Source of the DNA: a bacterium
Lineage (GTDB): Bacteria > Krumholzibacteriota > Krumholzibacteriia > LZORAL124-64-63
Length of the DNA stretch: 64,000 nucleotides
NCBI GenBank assembly: GCA_024231905.1
Contig: JAAEQC010000092.1
Location: forward strand, 152,726 to 216,725
Direction of reading: 5' to 3'
The notes beneath the pieces are model-generated. The model was not told where the DNA came from and searched no databases. It saw nothing but the letters and a program-made list of their open reading frames with translations. Below, one piece after another: positions 15,346 through 26,403 of this stretch; within the stretch, counting starts at the first letter, position 1; each line of letters starts with the position of its first letter. The position numbers and the translations under genes were made by a program.

Positions 15346-15960
15346 ATGGGCCTGACTCCCCGCCAAGCCGAGATCCTTGCCTATGTCACCGAATACAGTG
15401 AAGAACAAGGCTACGCTCCTACCCTGCAGGAGATCGGCAACCGTTTCGGCCTCTCCTCCGTGGCGACGGTCCACAAGCACGTGGCCCACCTGGTGGAGAA
15501 GGGCTTCCTCAAGCGCGAACGTCGCAACGCCAGCCGGGACCTGGCCGTTGTGGGCAGGAGCGACGGCACCGAGGGGCTGGCCAATGTGCCTCTGCTGGGT
15601 ACGGTGGCGGCCGGCCTGCCCATCGAAGCGCTCACCGAGCAGGAAGAGATCGTCCTGCCCGAGTCCTGGTTGGGTCGCGGCCGCACCTACGCCCTGAGAG
15701 TGCGCGGCGACTCTATGATCGAGGAGCAGATCCGCGACGGCGACACGGTCCTGGTCGAGGCGCGCGAGACGGCGCGCAACGGCGAGACCGTCATCGCCCT
15801 GGTGGACGGCGACTCGGTCACCCTCAAACAGTTCCACCGCGAGGGTCCCAACGTGCGGCTCCAACCCGCCAACCCCACCGTGCCGGTGCTGGTGGTGCCC
15901 GAGGAAAGGGTCCGGGTGCAGGGTGTGGTCGTGGGGGTGCTGCGCCGTTTCGCGTCCTGA
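15346..15960 (+). CDS. lexA: LexA repressor, SOS response regulator
   Basis: This 204-residue protein matches full-length LexA. The N-terminal winged helix starts LTPRQAEILAYV and includes the recognition region with SSVATVHKHV. The self-cleavage site is Ala89-Gly90 (GTVAAGLP). The catalytic Ser123 in GDSM and Lys161 in SVTLKQF are both present, so RecA-stimulated autocleavage should work. I chose the ATG with AGGAGG five bases upstream; an ATG eight codons earlier is less likely. I saw no E. coli-type or Bacillus-type SOS box upstream, so the operator may be specific to this lineage. Confidence 0.95.
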   Translation: MGLTPRQAEILAYVTEYSEEQGYAPTLQEIGNRFGLSSVATVHKHVAHLVEKGFLKRERRNASRDLAVVGRSDGTEGLANVPLLGTVAAGLPIEALTEQEEIVLPESWLGRGRTYALRVRGDSMIEEQIRDGDTVLVEARETARNGETVIALVDGDSVTLKQFHREGPNVRLQPANPTVPVLVVPEERVRVQGVVVGVLRRFAS

Positions 15961-15975
15961 CCGCCGCACGTCTGG

Positions 15976-16004
15976 TTGACGGTCCCGTGCCGCCGGGCTA
16001 GCAT
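15976..16004 (+). promoter_or_regulatory. Sigma-70-like promoter for hsp20
   Basis: TTGACG, 17 bases, then TAGCAT. It sits just after the lexA stop and about 65 bases before the hsp20 start. There is no CIRCE-type inverted repeat, so heat control, if any, works another way. Confidence 0.55.
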
Positions 16005-16069
16005 ACCCGACAACTTGAGCATCCGGCCCGAACCCCGGGACTGGTCCGGGTATCGTGAAAGAGGCCGCC

Positions 16070-16504
16070 ATGAGCAAACACGACAGGATGGGCGACGCGG
16101 TGGAGATCTTCGAGATCCTCGTCAAGTCGTACACGCACCAGGGCGGGTTGGGCCCCGGGGACGGGGAACTCTGCTGGCGGCCGCCGACGGACGCCTACGA
16201 GACGGCGGAGCAGTTCGTGGTCCAGATGGACCTGGCCGGCTTGGATCCCGCCGGCATCGAGGTGCTGGCCGACGCCGAGAGCCTCGTGGTCAAGGGCGTC
16301 CGCCGCGATATCTCCGTGCCGGGCAAGAAGCACTTCCACGAGATGGAAATCAGCGTCGGGCCCTTCACCCGCCGGGTGAAGTTGCCGGTGGCGGTGGCTC
16401 CGGCGAGCGCGCGGGCCGTGTACCGCAACGGATTCCTCTACGTCACCTTCGAAAAAGGCGCCGGCGGCAACGGGCCAGGCCGGCAGATCGCCATCGATAG
16501 CTGA
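16070..16504 (+). CDS. Small heat-shock protein, Hsp20/alpha-crystallin family
   Basis: This 144-residue ATP-independent holdase chaperone has the alpha-crystallin core at about 45-130, including D-L-A-G-L-D, L-V-V-K-G-V-R and the G-F-L-Y-V-T-F strand. It ends with the I-x-I motif (QIAIDS) used for oligomer assembly. AAAGAGG precedes the chosen ATG; a GTG five codons upstream is also open. It lies 44 bases ahead of lon, and a holdase next to a protease is a sensible stress pairing. Confidence 0.92.
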   Translation: MSKHDRMGDAVEIFEILVKSYTHQGGLGPGDGELCWRPPTDAYETAEQFVVQMDLAGLDPAGIEVLADAESLVVKGVRRDISVPGKKHFHEMEISVGPFTRRVKLPVAVAPASARAVYRNGFLYVTFEKGAGGNGPGRQIAIDS

Positions 16505-16548
16505 GTCGGCGCCGTCCCGGACGGCCGCACGAGCAAGGAGCCACTTCC

Positions 16549-18930
<2,382 letters not shown>

Positions 18931-18957
18931 CGGACCACGGAAAGGCCTAGGCCGACG

Positions 18958-20139
18958 ATGGAGCACGGTCTGATCACTTCCCTGATGCGCCCCTTCTTCC
19001 GCAAGGGAAGGAGCACGTCCTTCACCCTGCCCGGCGGCATCGACGCCGAGTCGCGCCTGCTGTGCATCGACGTGGGGGATCTGAGCGACGCCGTCTTCCA
19101 CATGCCCCTGCTGACGGCCATCAGGCGCCGTTACCCCACGGGGGAGATGGACTTCCTCGTGCCCGAGGAACACCTGGACCTGGTGGCGCGGTCAGGTCTG
19201 GCCCGGGAGTGCATCGTCTACCGCCAAGGACAGCTCAATCCCTGGCGTCCGGCCTACGGTTCCCTGCTGAAGAAGCTTTCCGGCGCCGAGTACCACATGG
19301 CCGTCGTCATGAGTTTCACACCCCACCCGCGCCTGGAACTGGGAGCCCTGGCCAGCGGGGCCAATCTCCGCCTGGGACCGAGTCACGACGATGGTTGGCC
19401 CGCGGTGAATTTCGAGGTGCGCCCCAAGGCCGGCGACACGCGCTACTGGGGTGACCGCATCGGTATGACGGCGCCCTTCCTGGGCTTCGCGCCGGCGGAG
19501 ATCCGCTCGGGCTGGCCTCTGCCGGACGACCTCCTTCGGCGGGCGGCCCAGCAGGTCCATTTCCACAAACCCAATCCGGACCAGATGCTCATCGGACTGG
19601 ATCCCGGCACCACCAAGAGCAACCACTGCTTCGCCCAGGAGAGCTGGCACTTTCTGGTGCGCCAGCTGACGAGCCAGTTCGTGTGCACCATGCTGCCGCT
19701 GGGCCACCCGAACGACCAGGGCAACCTGGACCGCTTCGCCACCCGGCTGGCGGACGCCCCGGTGGGGCTTCAGCGCGAGTCCCTGCTGGACATGCTCGTA
19801 TTGCTCACCCAGTGCGATCTCTTTCTGGCCGGGAACACGGACCTCTTCCACTTCGCTGTGGCCCAAGGCGTGCCGGCGGTGGGTCTCTTCACCGAGGCCG
19901 AGGCCGCCCACTACCGGCCCAGCGAGCGGCCCCGTGTGCGCGTACTGGAGATCGAACGCGGTGAGAAGGTGGACATCGAGACCCTCATGGAAGCGGTGGA
20001 GGCGGTGACCGGCGGCCGCACGAGCACAGCTTCCACCGTGATCGCCGACCCGGACGAGCATCCTGCCGGTCGCCCGGATTCCGCCCCGGACGTGGATCCG
20101 GACTCCGAACCGGCCGCCGGCGATGACCCGGGCGACTGA
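18958..20139 (+). CDS. GT9-family glycosyltransferase with acidic C-terminal tail
   Basis: This 393-residue protein resembles heptosyltransferases: CIDVGDLSDAVFHMPLL matches the family N-terminus, and a late block with FLAGNTDLFHFAVAQGVPAVGLF matches the nucleotide-sugar site. It lacks the Cys-rich segment seen near the end of the other three GT9 proteins here. Its last 35 residues are a Pro/Asp/Glu-rich tail not expected in the family. It is the most divergent of the four and may transfer a different sugar. Its 3' end overlaps the next gene by 17 bases. Confidence 0.78.
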   Translation: MEHGLITSLMRPFFRKGRSTSFTLPGGIDAESRLLCIDVGDLSDAVFHMPLLTAIRRRYPTGEMDFLVPEEHLDLVARSGLARECIVYRQGQLNPWRPAYGSLLKKLSGAEYHMAVVMSFTPHPRLELGALASGANLRLGPSHDDGWPAVNFEVRPKAGDTRYWGDRIGMTAPFLGFAPAEIRSGWPLPDDLLRRAAQQVHFHKPNPDQMLIGLDPGTTKSNHCFAQESWHFLVRQLTSQFVCTMLPLGHPNDQGNLDRFATRLADAPVGLQRESLLDMLVLLTQCDLFLAGNTDLFHFAVAQGVPAVGLFTEAEAAHYRPSERPRVRVLEIERGEKVDIETLMEAVEAVTGGRTSTASTVIADPDEHPAGRPDSAPDVDPDSEPAAGDDPGD

Positions 20140-21223
20140 CCCCGCCGCGGCCGCGGTCCGCCTGCTGGTGGCGGCGCCCAACTGGCTCGGCGACGCGGTC
20201 ATGACTTCCCCCCTGCTGGATCTGCTGGCCGGCGCACGGGACCATCGGGACCGGCCGCCGACGGTGATCCTGGCGATCCGGCGCCGCTGGGCCCCCCTCT
20301 TCAAGGATGACCCGAGGGTGGCGGAGATTCTGCCCATGGCCAGGACCGGTCGCCACCGGGGCGTGGCCGGGCTGTGGCGTCTGGCGGCCGACTGGCGCCG
20401 AGCGCGCTGTGCCGGTGTGGTCCTCGGCCCGCCTTCCCTGCGCATGGGACTCGTGGCGCGGTTGGCGGGATTGCGCCACCGGGCGGGCTACCGCACCGAC
20501 GGCCGCGGCGTCCTCTTGAATCACGGTCTTGCTGTTCCGCGGCGCGGGGAGTGGCACCACGCGGACGAATTGACGGAACTGGGCCGGACGTTGCTGGCCG
20601 CAGTGGATCTGTCCGTTCCCGGGATGCCGTTGGTGCCGGATATCCTGCCGGGCTGCGCACAGGTGGCGCCGTTCCTCGCTGCGGGACCGCCCGTCTGGAT
20701 CCTGGCGCCGGGCGCCACATACGGCGAAGCCAAGGTGTGGCCCCTGGGTCCGGCAGCCGCCTTCGTGGCCGAGGCTGTCCGGACCGCCGGCCGCCGGGTC
20801 GTCGTCCTGGGAGACGCCCAGGCCGCTGCCGTCACGCGGGACCTGACCCGGGAGTCCGGCGTACCGTGTCGCGAGGAAATGGCCGGCGGTGCGGGTCTCG
20901 TGGACCTGGCCGGCAAAACGAACCTGATGGAGGCCGTATCGTTTCTCAAAGGCGCCGAGGCCTTCGTGGGCAACGATAGCGGCCTGATGCACCTGGCCGG
21001 GGCCTTGGGTGTCCCAACCGTGGGCATCTTCGGCTCCAGCAACCCGGACTGGACCGCGCCCCGGGGGCCCCGGACGGCGGTTGTGGCAGCGGACGGATTT
21101 CCCTGCCGCCCCTGCTATCTGCGCCGCTGTGACCAACCGGTGTTCTGCCTGGACCAGGTGCCGGCATCGCGAGTCATGTCCATATTGATGGATCTCCTGG
21201 ATCGACCCCCGAAGGAGGGATGA
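20123..21223 (+). CDS. waaF: Lipopolysaccharide heptosyltransferase II-like (WaaF), GT9
   Basis: This 366-residue enzyme should add a heptose from ADP-heptose to the LPS inner core at the cytoplasmic face of the inner membrane. It opens with APNWLGDAVMTSP, the WaaF signature, and has GATYGEAKVWP and FVGNDSGLMHLAGALGVPTVGIFGS in the donor-binding half. The CRPCYLRRCDQ segment near the end is typical of WaaF. The neighbouring gmhB makes the heptose precursor. The specific step is inferred from motifs. Confidence 0.85.
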   Translation: MTRATDPAAAAVRLLVAAPNWLGDAVMTSPLLDLLAGARDHRDRPPTVILAIRRRWAPLFKDDPRVAEILPMARTGRHRGVAGLWRLAADWRRARCAGVVLGPPSLRMGLVARLAGLRHRAGYRTDGRGVLLNHGLAVPRRGEWHHADELTELGRTLLAAVDLSVPGMPLVPDILPGCAQVAPFLAAGPPVWILAPGATYGEAKVWPLGPAAAFVAEAVRTAGRRVVVLGDAQAAAVTRDLTRESGVPCREEMAGGAGLVDLAGKTNLMEAVSFLKGAEAFVGNDSGLMHLAGALGVPTVGIFGSSNPDWTAPRGPRTAVVAADGFPCRPCYLRRCDQPVFCLDQVPASRVMSILMDLLDRPPKEG

Positions 21224-21825
21224 ACTTGGCCATCTGGCGTGTTCCCGCCCGGCCGCTGCCGATGGGCCCCGTGCTCTTCCTCGATCGGGATGGCGTCGTG
21301 GTGGAGGACCGGCACTACTTGGCCGAGCCCGATGACGTGGCTCTCGTGGCCGGCGCTGCCGAAGCCATGGCCGCGGCCCGGCGCGCTGGCTTCGCCCTGG
21401 TGGGCGTGTCGAACCAGTCCGGCATCGGGCGCGGGCGTATCACGGCCGAGCAGTTCGCAGCGGTCATGGTGCGCCTGGATGGCCTGCTTGCCGCGGCCGG
21501 AGCGTCCTTCGACGCTTTCGCCTACTGCCCGCACGCACCGGACGCCGGGTGCGCCTGCCGCAAACCAGCCATGGGCCAGTTGGACGAGCTCCGGGCCGCA
21601 GTTCCGTGGCTCCCGGAGCAGAGCTGGGTGGTGGGGGACAAGGAGAGCGACGTGGCCCTGGGCCGCCGGGCGGGACTGCGGGCGATTCACGTGGCTACGG
21701 GACACGGGACCGAAGAAATGGCCGCGGTTCAAGCGGCCTGGGGTGACGACCCGTTGGTGCTCGCGGCGGCGGATCTGCCGGCGGCCGTGCAGATGATCCT
21801 CGCCGCGACGGAGGAGGGCCGGTGA
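21220..21825 (+). CDS. gmhB: D-glycero-D-manno-heptose 1,7-bisphosphate 7-phosphatase (HAD family)
   Basis: This 201-residue HAD phosphatase removes the 7-phosphate in ADP-heptose synthesis. HAD motif I is FLDRDG with Asp22 and Asp24, motif II is VSNQSGIGRG, and motif III/IV are CRKP and VGDKESDV. The zinc-binding loop CPHAPDAGCACRKP supplies Cys103, His105, Cys111 and Cys113, a mark of GmhB. It is coupled to waaF by an ATGA overlap and to the next GT9 gene by a GTGA overlap. The other heptose genes (gmhA, hldE, hldD) are not in the window. Confidence 0.93.
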   Translation: MNLAIWRVPARPLPMGPVLFLDRDGVVVEDRHYLAEPDDVALVAGAAEAMAAARRAGFALVGVSNQSGIGRGRITAEQFAAVMVRLDGLLAAAGASFDAFAYCPHAPDAGCACRKPAMGQLDELRAAVPWLPEQSWVVGDKESDVALGRRAGLRAIHVATGHGTEEMAAVQAAWGDDPLVLAAADLPAAVQMILAATEEGR

Positions 21826-22964
21826 CCTGGCGACTGCGCAATCGTCCCCTGCGCCGGATCCTCGTCACGCGATTGCGTTACCTGGGCGACGTGGTGCTGT
21901 CCACCGTGGTGGCGGACCTGCTGAAACGCGGCGACCCGCAGGTGGAGATCGGATTCCTCTGCGAGGCGGCCTACGCGCCGGTGCTGGCCGATCATCCGGC
22001 CATCGATCGCGTCCACGTGCTGGGGACGACTCGCCGCGGGGACGACGCCAAGGCGCGCACGAAGTCGGTGCCGGGTGTGGGACGGAGCACTCTGGGCCTG
22101 ATCCGCGAACTCCACCGCACCCGTTACGACCTGGCGGTCGACCTTTTTTTCAATCCGCGCAGCGCCTGGCTCCTGCGCCTAGCCGGCCTTCCCTTGCGCG
22201 TGGGTGGAACCGTCGGCGGACGCCGCCGCCTCTACACCCATTCGATTTTGCGGGAGACGGTGGCGGATCCGCAGGACGTGTTGGGTCGGATGGCGCCTGG
22301 CACCCTGGGCGACCACGTCTGCCGCCTGGCGCCCCTGGTCCACGGGGCCGACGAACGTCCGTTCCTGGAGTGGCTCTCGGCGCCGATGAATGCGAGCACG
22401 GTACAACCTTGCACGGTGGCGCCGCCGCTGATGGACGCAGGCCGCGCCGCCCTGGAGATGATCGGCATCGAGCCGGAAGCAGATTGGCTACTGACCGCTC
22501 CCGGTGCGACCTGGCCGGCCAAGGCCTGGCCCCAGGAGCATTGGCGGACCCTGCTCGCCCGGATTGCCCGGAGCACGGGAATGCCGGTGGCGGTTCTCGT
22601 GCCACCGGGCGCGCCAGAGCCGTGGTCTCGCCTGCCCGGCGCCCTGGCGCCCTTGCCCTTGTCAGAGGCCCTGGGCCTGGCCGGACAGGCGCGGGCGCTG
22701 GTGACGGTCGACGGTGGCGTCATGCACGCTGCCGTGGCCATGGGTACGCCGACGGTGGCACTCTTCGGCCCCACCGACCCGGCTATCTGGTTCCCCTACG
22801 CGGACCGGTCCGCCTGCCGGGTCCTGGCCGTTCGTCCCCATTGCCACCCCTGCGATCGCCACGACTGTCCGATCGGAGAATTTGTCTGTCTTCCGGATCT
22901 GGAGCCCCAGGTGGTGATGGACGCTCTCGACGAGGTCCTGGCGGCGAGCGGAGGCGAACGGTGA
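21822..22964 (+). CDS. GT9-family (heptosyltransferase-like) glycosyltransferase
   Basis: This 380-residue protein starts ILVTRLRYLGDVVLST, the classic heptosyltransferase N-terminus, and has GATWPAKAWP and PTVALFGPTDPAIWFP in the donor half. A late Cys-rich segment (CHPCDRHDCP) matches the one in the next gene. The two share so many motifs that they look like a tandem duplication. It should add a sugar, probably a heptose, to the LPS core. The GTG start overlaps the gmhB stop. Confidence 0.87.
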   Translation: MTWRLRNRPLRRILVTRLRYLGDVVLSTVVADLLKRGDPQVEIGFLCEAAYAPVLADHPAIDRVHVLGTTRRGDDAKARTKSVPGVGRSTLGLIRELHRTRYDLAVDLFFNPRSAWLLRLAGLPLRVGGTVGGRRRLYTHSILRETVADPQDVLGRMAPGTLGDHVCRLAPLVHGADERPFLEWLSAPMNASTVQPCTVAPPLMDAGRAALEMIGIEPEADWLLTAPGATWPAKAWPQEHWRTLLARIARSTGMPVAVLVPPGAPEPWSRLPGALAPLPLSEALGLAGQARALVTVDGGVMHAAVAMGTPTVALFGPTDPAIWFPYADRSACRVLAVRPHCHPCDRHDCPIGEFVCLPDLEPQVVMDALDEVLAASGGER

Positions 22965-24016
22965 AGCTCCCGGACGACATCCGCCGCATCCTGCTCATCC
23001 GCCGCCGCGCCCTAGGCGATGCCCTGGTGACCATGCCGGCGGTGCTGGAGGTCATGAGAGCGTGGCCGGCGGCGCAGGTCGATCTGGTGGTCGACCGACC
23101 CTTCGCGCCCCTCTTCGCGGGACTGGACGAACGCCTGCAGGTGCGGTCCTGGCCACCCCGGGCGGGCAGTTGGCTGGCAACCCTCTGGGGCGGCCGCTAC
23201 GACCTGGTCGTCGACTGGCTCGGTAACCCGCGGACCGCCCTCTGGAGCGCCCTCAGCGGCGCGCGCTGGCGCGTGGGCTACGACCTGCCCCGCCGGGCCT
23301 GGGCCTACAACGTGCGGGTCCCGCGCAACCGGACTGGCGGCCGCCGGGTGCGCGGCTTCGCCGGGGAGGCCTTCCTCGACCCCCTCCGCCTGATGGGCCT
23401 GGCGCCCGGGCCCTGGCGAGCGTCCCTGGGCCGGCAGGAAGGTGCCGCGGCGGAAATCCGGCTCGGCGCCGTCTACCGGGAATGGAAATCGGCCTGGCGG
23501 CCCGGCGAGAAGCCGACGGTCGCTCTGGTCATGAGCGCCACCTGGCCGGCCAAGGCCTGGCCGGCTCGGCACGTGGCGCGGCTGGCGGCACTCCTGATCG
23601 CGGCGGGACTCGACCCGCTTATCGTGCCGGGACCGGGGGACGAGTCCTTGCTGGCCGCCCTGGCGGACGAGGTCGAACCCGGCCGGCTGGCTCCACCTAC
23701 GGATCTTCTCGAACTGGCCGATCTGTTGGAGGAGAGCCGGCTCTTCGCCGGTACGGACTGCGGAGCGCGCCACCTGGCGGCGGCCCTGGGCCGACCGACG
23801 GTGACCCTGTTCGGCCCCACGGATCCGGCGGGCTGGAACCCGGCGGACCCGGCGCATGTTTCCCTGGGGACCGGCGCCGACTGTGCGCCCTGCGACCTGC
23901 GCGAATGTCCCGTCCCCGGCCATCCCTGCCTGGAGGACCTGACTCCGGAGCGGGTCGCCCAGGTGATCGTCGCGCGCATACCGGGTCCGCGACCGAGCGT
24001 GAGGAAGGAACCATGA
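22961..24016 (+). CDS. GT9-family (heptosyltransferase-like) glycosyltransferase
   Basis: This 351-residue protein is a paralogue of the gene before it: ILLIRRRALGDALVTMP at the start, ATWPAKAWPARHV, PTVTLFGPTDPAGWNP and the Cys-rich CAPCDLRECP near the end. In the donor site FAGTDCGARHLAAALG, TDCGARH replaces the usual NDSGxxH, so donor or activity may have changed. The GTG start overlaps the previous stop by four bases and the gene overlaps the next one the same way. Confidence 0.86.
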   Translation: MKLPDDIRRILLIRRRALGDALVTMPAVLEVMRAWPAAQVDLVVDRPFAPLFAGLDERLQVRSWPPRAGSWLATLWGGRYDLVVDWLGNPRTALWSALSGARWRVGYDLPRRAWAYNVRVPRNRTGGRRVRGFAGEAFLDPLRLMGLAPGPWRASLGRQEGAAAEIRLGAVYREWKSAWRPGEKPTVALVMSATWPAKAWPARHVARLAALLIAAGLDPLIVPGPGDESLLAALADEVEPGRLAPPTDLLELADLLEESRLFAGTDCGARHLAAALGRPTVTLFGPTDPAGWNPADPAHVSLGTGADCAPCDLRECPVPGHPCLEDLTPERVAQVIVARIPGPRPSVRKEP

Positions 24017-24831
24017 GAAATCCCTGCGACCGATGCCTCGGCTTGACCGTGTTCGCGATCCTGCTGGTGCTCCCGGCGGCGGGCGACGCTTTCGCCGACG
24101 AGGGCGGCGCGGCGGCGGATACAGCAGCGGCCGCCAGCGTCTTCGGCCCGGGCGAACTGATGGAGTTCTCCATCGACTACGGCGTGATCAATGCCGGTAA
24201 CGGTTCCCTGGAGTGCCTGGGGATCACCACCTACCAGGGCCGGCCGGTCTACCACATGGAATCCAAGGCTAACAGCAACCGATTCTTCTCGTCGTTCTAC
24301 AAGGTGCGCGACAAGATCGTCTCCTACATAGACACGGCGACCCTCCGCAGCCTGTACTTCCACAAGCGGCTCCGCGAGGGCGATTACAAGAAGACGGTGG
24401 AGATCAGCTTCGACCACGCCAACAACGTGGCACGCTACGCCGACGGTCGCACCTTCGAGACCATGCCCGGCACCCAGGACGTGCTGTCGGCTTTCTACTA
24501 CGTGCGCAACCTGGACCTGGCGCCGGGAAAGGTCTACAGTGTTCCGGCGCACAGTTCCCGCCGCACCTACGACCTGCGGGTCATCGTGCACGGTCGGGAA
24601 CGGGTCGAGGTCGAGGCCGGCACGTGGGAGTGCTTCGTGGTGGAGCCGGTGATCGAGGGTGAGGGCCTGTTCAAGCACGAAGGCAAGATCACCCTCTACA
24701 TTTCCGACGACGCCCGGCGTGTACCGGTGCTCATCAAAACCAAGGTGCCGGTGGGCTCCATCGACGTCCAGTTGACCCGGTACCGGCCCGGCCGGCCCCT
24801 GAACCCGCTCATTCCCGGGGAGCAGCCCTGA
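24013..24831 (+). CDS. DUF3108-family exported protein
   Basis: This 272-residue protein has an N-terminal hydrophobic segment (about 9-26) followed by an Ala-rich stretch, so it is probably periplasmic. The body fits the DUF3108 beta-rich family: it opens GELMEFSIDYGVINAG, has Y-x-V-R-D-x-I-x-S-Y-I-D, and TWECFVVEP before the final strands. The function of DUF3108 is not established. It sits inside a glycosyltransferase operon with four-base coupling upstream, which suggests a role in handling or sensing LPS or a glycan in the periplasm. Confidence 0.75.
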   Translation: MRNPCDRCLGLTVFAILLVLPAAGDAFADEGGAAADTAAAASVFGPGELMEFSIDYGVINAGNGSLECLGITTYQGRPVYHMESKANSNRFFSSFYKVRDKIVSYIDTATLRSLYFHKRLREGDYKKTVEISFDHANNVARYADGRTFETMPGTQDVLSAFYYVRNLDLAPGKVYSVPAHSSRRTYDLRVIVHGRERVEVEAGTWECFVVEPVIEGEGLFKHEGKITLYISDDARRVPVLIKTKVPVGSIDVQLTRYRPGRPLNPLIPGEQP

Positions 24832-24834
24832 TCC

Positions 24835-26403
24835 ATGACTGAAACGGACCGTCACTCGCCGCTGGTCCCGCCGCGCGGTTGGCTCCGCGAAGAGGGCCCC
24901 GAGCTCGCGCCCATTTCGCCGGGTTTCCTGATGGCGGCGACGGCCCTGGCGGCCCTCTTGCGCTTGACGGCGCTGACCGGCCAGTCCCTGTGGGTGGACG
25001 AAGTCATCACCTGGAACCTGGTGCGTCCCGGCGTCGGACTGACATTCCTGGAACAGATCCGCGACAACGTCCAGGGACCCTTGCACCTGGCGATCCTCTG
25101 GCCCTTGCTGCGCCTGGCGGACACGGAACTCATGCTGCGCCTACCCTCGGCGGTGGCGGGCATCCTGGCGATTCCGGCCCTGGGACATGTGGCCGCGAAA
25201 CTCGTGCCGCCACGGGCGGCGCGCCTGGCGGTGCTGCTGCTGGCCATCAATCCGTTCCACCTCTGGTACAGCCAGGAAGCGCGAGGCTATGCCCTGGTGA
25301 TGCTGTGCGCCGTGGGCATGGTCGGATTCTTCCTGGAGTTGGTGGGCGAGAGCCCGACCCGGAGGCACGCGGTGGGCTTCGCCCTGGCCAGTGCGGGCGC
25401 CGTGTGGAGCAACATGTCCGGCATCTTCTTGTGGGTGGCCTTGCTCCTTTCCGCCCCGTTCTTCCTGCCTCGCGGCCGTCGGGCCGGCCTCCTGGCGGCG
25501 GCTTTCGCCGGCGGGCTCCTGGCCGCGCTGCCCTGGTTGCTGCAGGCGTCGGGCATCTGGGCCGTGGAGCGCATCATGCCGGGGGCCGGCACGGGCGAGG
25601 CCCTGCGCGGGGAGACCACGTTCTCGCTCTTGGCCGTCCCCTTCACTTTCTACAGCTTCGTCTTCGGCAGCAGCCTGGGACCTTCCCTGCGCGACCTGCA
25701 CGGACCGGACCGCATGGCCGCGGTGACCACCTGGTGGCCGCTGCTGACTGCGGCGGCCGGGATCGTCGGCACCCTCGTGGTGGGGGCTCTGGTCCGGGGC
25801 GGCCGGCGGGCGTGGCTCCTTTCGCTCTGGATCGCCGTGCCGGCCTGCCTGCTGGCGGTGCTGGCGTTCCGCAACGTCAAGCCCTGGAATCCTCGCTACC
25901 TGGCGGTGGCTCTGCCCTGGTTCCTGGTCCTGGTGGCCGCCGGGGCCACGGGTCTGCCGCGTCGTGCCGGGGTAGGGGCGACGGTCCTGCTGTGCGTGCT
26001 CACGCTGGTTTCCCTGGGGGGCTATTACGGGTTCGACCGCTACGCCAAGGCCGACATACGCGGAGCCCGGGCTTGGATCGCCGGCCGCAACCCGGGTCTC
26101 GAGGCGGTGGTGGTGCCGACCGTCACCGGAGTCTACCGCTACTACGACCGGGGACAGACCGAGGTCGTCCACACCTTCGATCACGGCACCTTGCACCGGG
26201 CCGACCAGGCAGACACCCTGGTGGCTGCAAAACTGGCCGGGTACGGCGCCGCCTGGATCGTGCTGGTCCGGGAATGGCACCTGGATCCGCGGGGACTGCT
26301 GGTGCCCGCCCTCGAACGGGCCGGCGAGATGGAGGCAGGCCCTGCGCTGGCCGGAGTGCGTATCTTCCATTGGTGCGCGGTCGCCGGATCGGACGCCCCA
26401 TGA
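24835..26403 (+). CDS. Polytopic membrane glycosyltransferase, GT39/ArnT-like
   Basis: This 522-residue protein has about ten to twelve hydrophobic segments after a soluble N-terminus of some 30 residues. The first periplasmic loop has LWVDEVITW, with the Asp-Glu pair used by GT-C enzymes such as ArnT and protein mannosyltransferases. FHLWYSQEARGYALVM is also typical of this group. It should transfer a sugar from a polyprenyl-phosphate carrier to LPS, a lipid or a protein on the periplasmic side. A soluble domain follows the last membrane segment. It overlaps the next gene by four bases. Confidence 0.78.
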   Translation: MTETDRHSPLVPPRGWLREEGPELAPISPGFLMAATALAALLRLTALTGQSLWVDEVITWNLVRPGVGLTFLEQIRDNVQGPLHLAILWPLLRLADTELMLRLPSAVAGILAIPALGHVAAKLVPPRAARLAVLLLAINPFHLWYSQEARGYALVMLCAVGMVGFFLELVGESPTRRHAVGFALASAGAVWSNMSGIFLWVALLLSAPFFLPRGRRAGLLAAAFAGGLLAALPWLLQASGIWAVERIMPGAGTGEALRGETTFSLLAVPFTFYSFVFGSSLGPSLRDLHGPDRMAAVTTWWPLLTAAAGIVGTLVVGALVRGGRRAWLLSLWIAVPACLLAVLAFRNVKPWNPRYLAVALPWFLVLVAAGATGLPRRAGVGATVLLCVLTLVSLGGYYGFDRYAKADIRGARAWIAGRNPGLEAVVVPTVTGVYRYYDRGQTEVVHTFDHGTLHRADQADTLVAAKLAGYGAAWIVLVREWHLDPRGLLVPALERAGEMEAGPALAGVRIFHWCAVAGSDAP

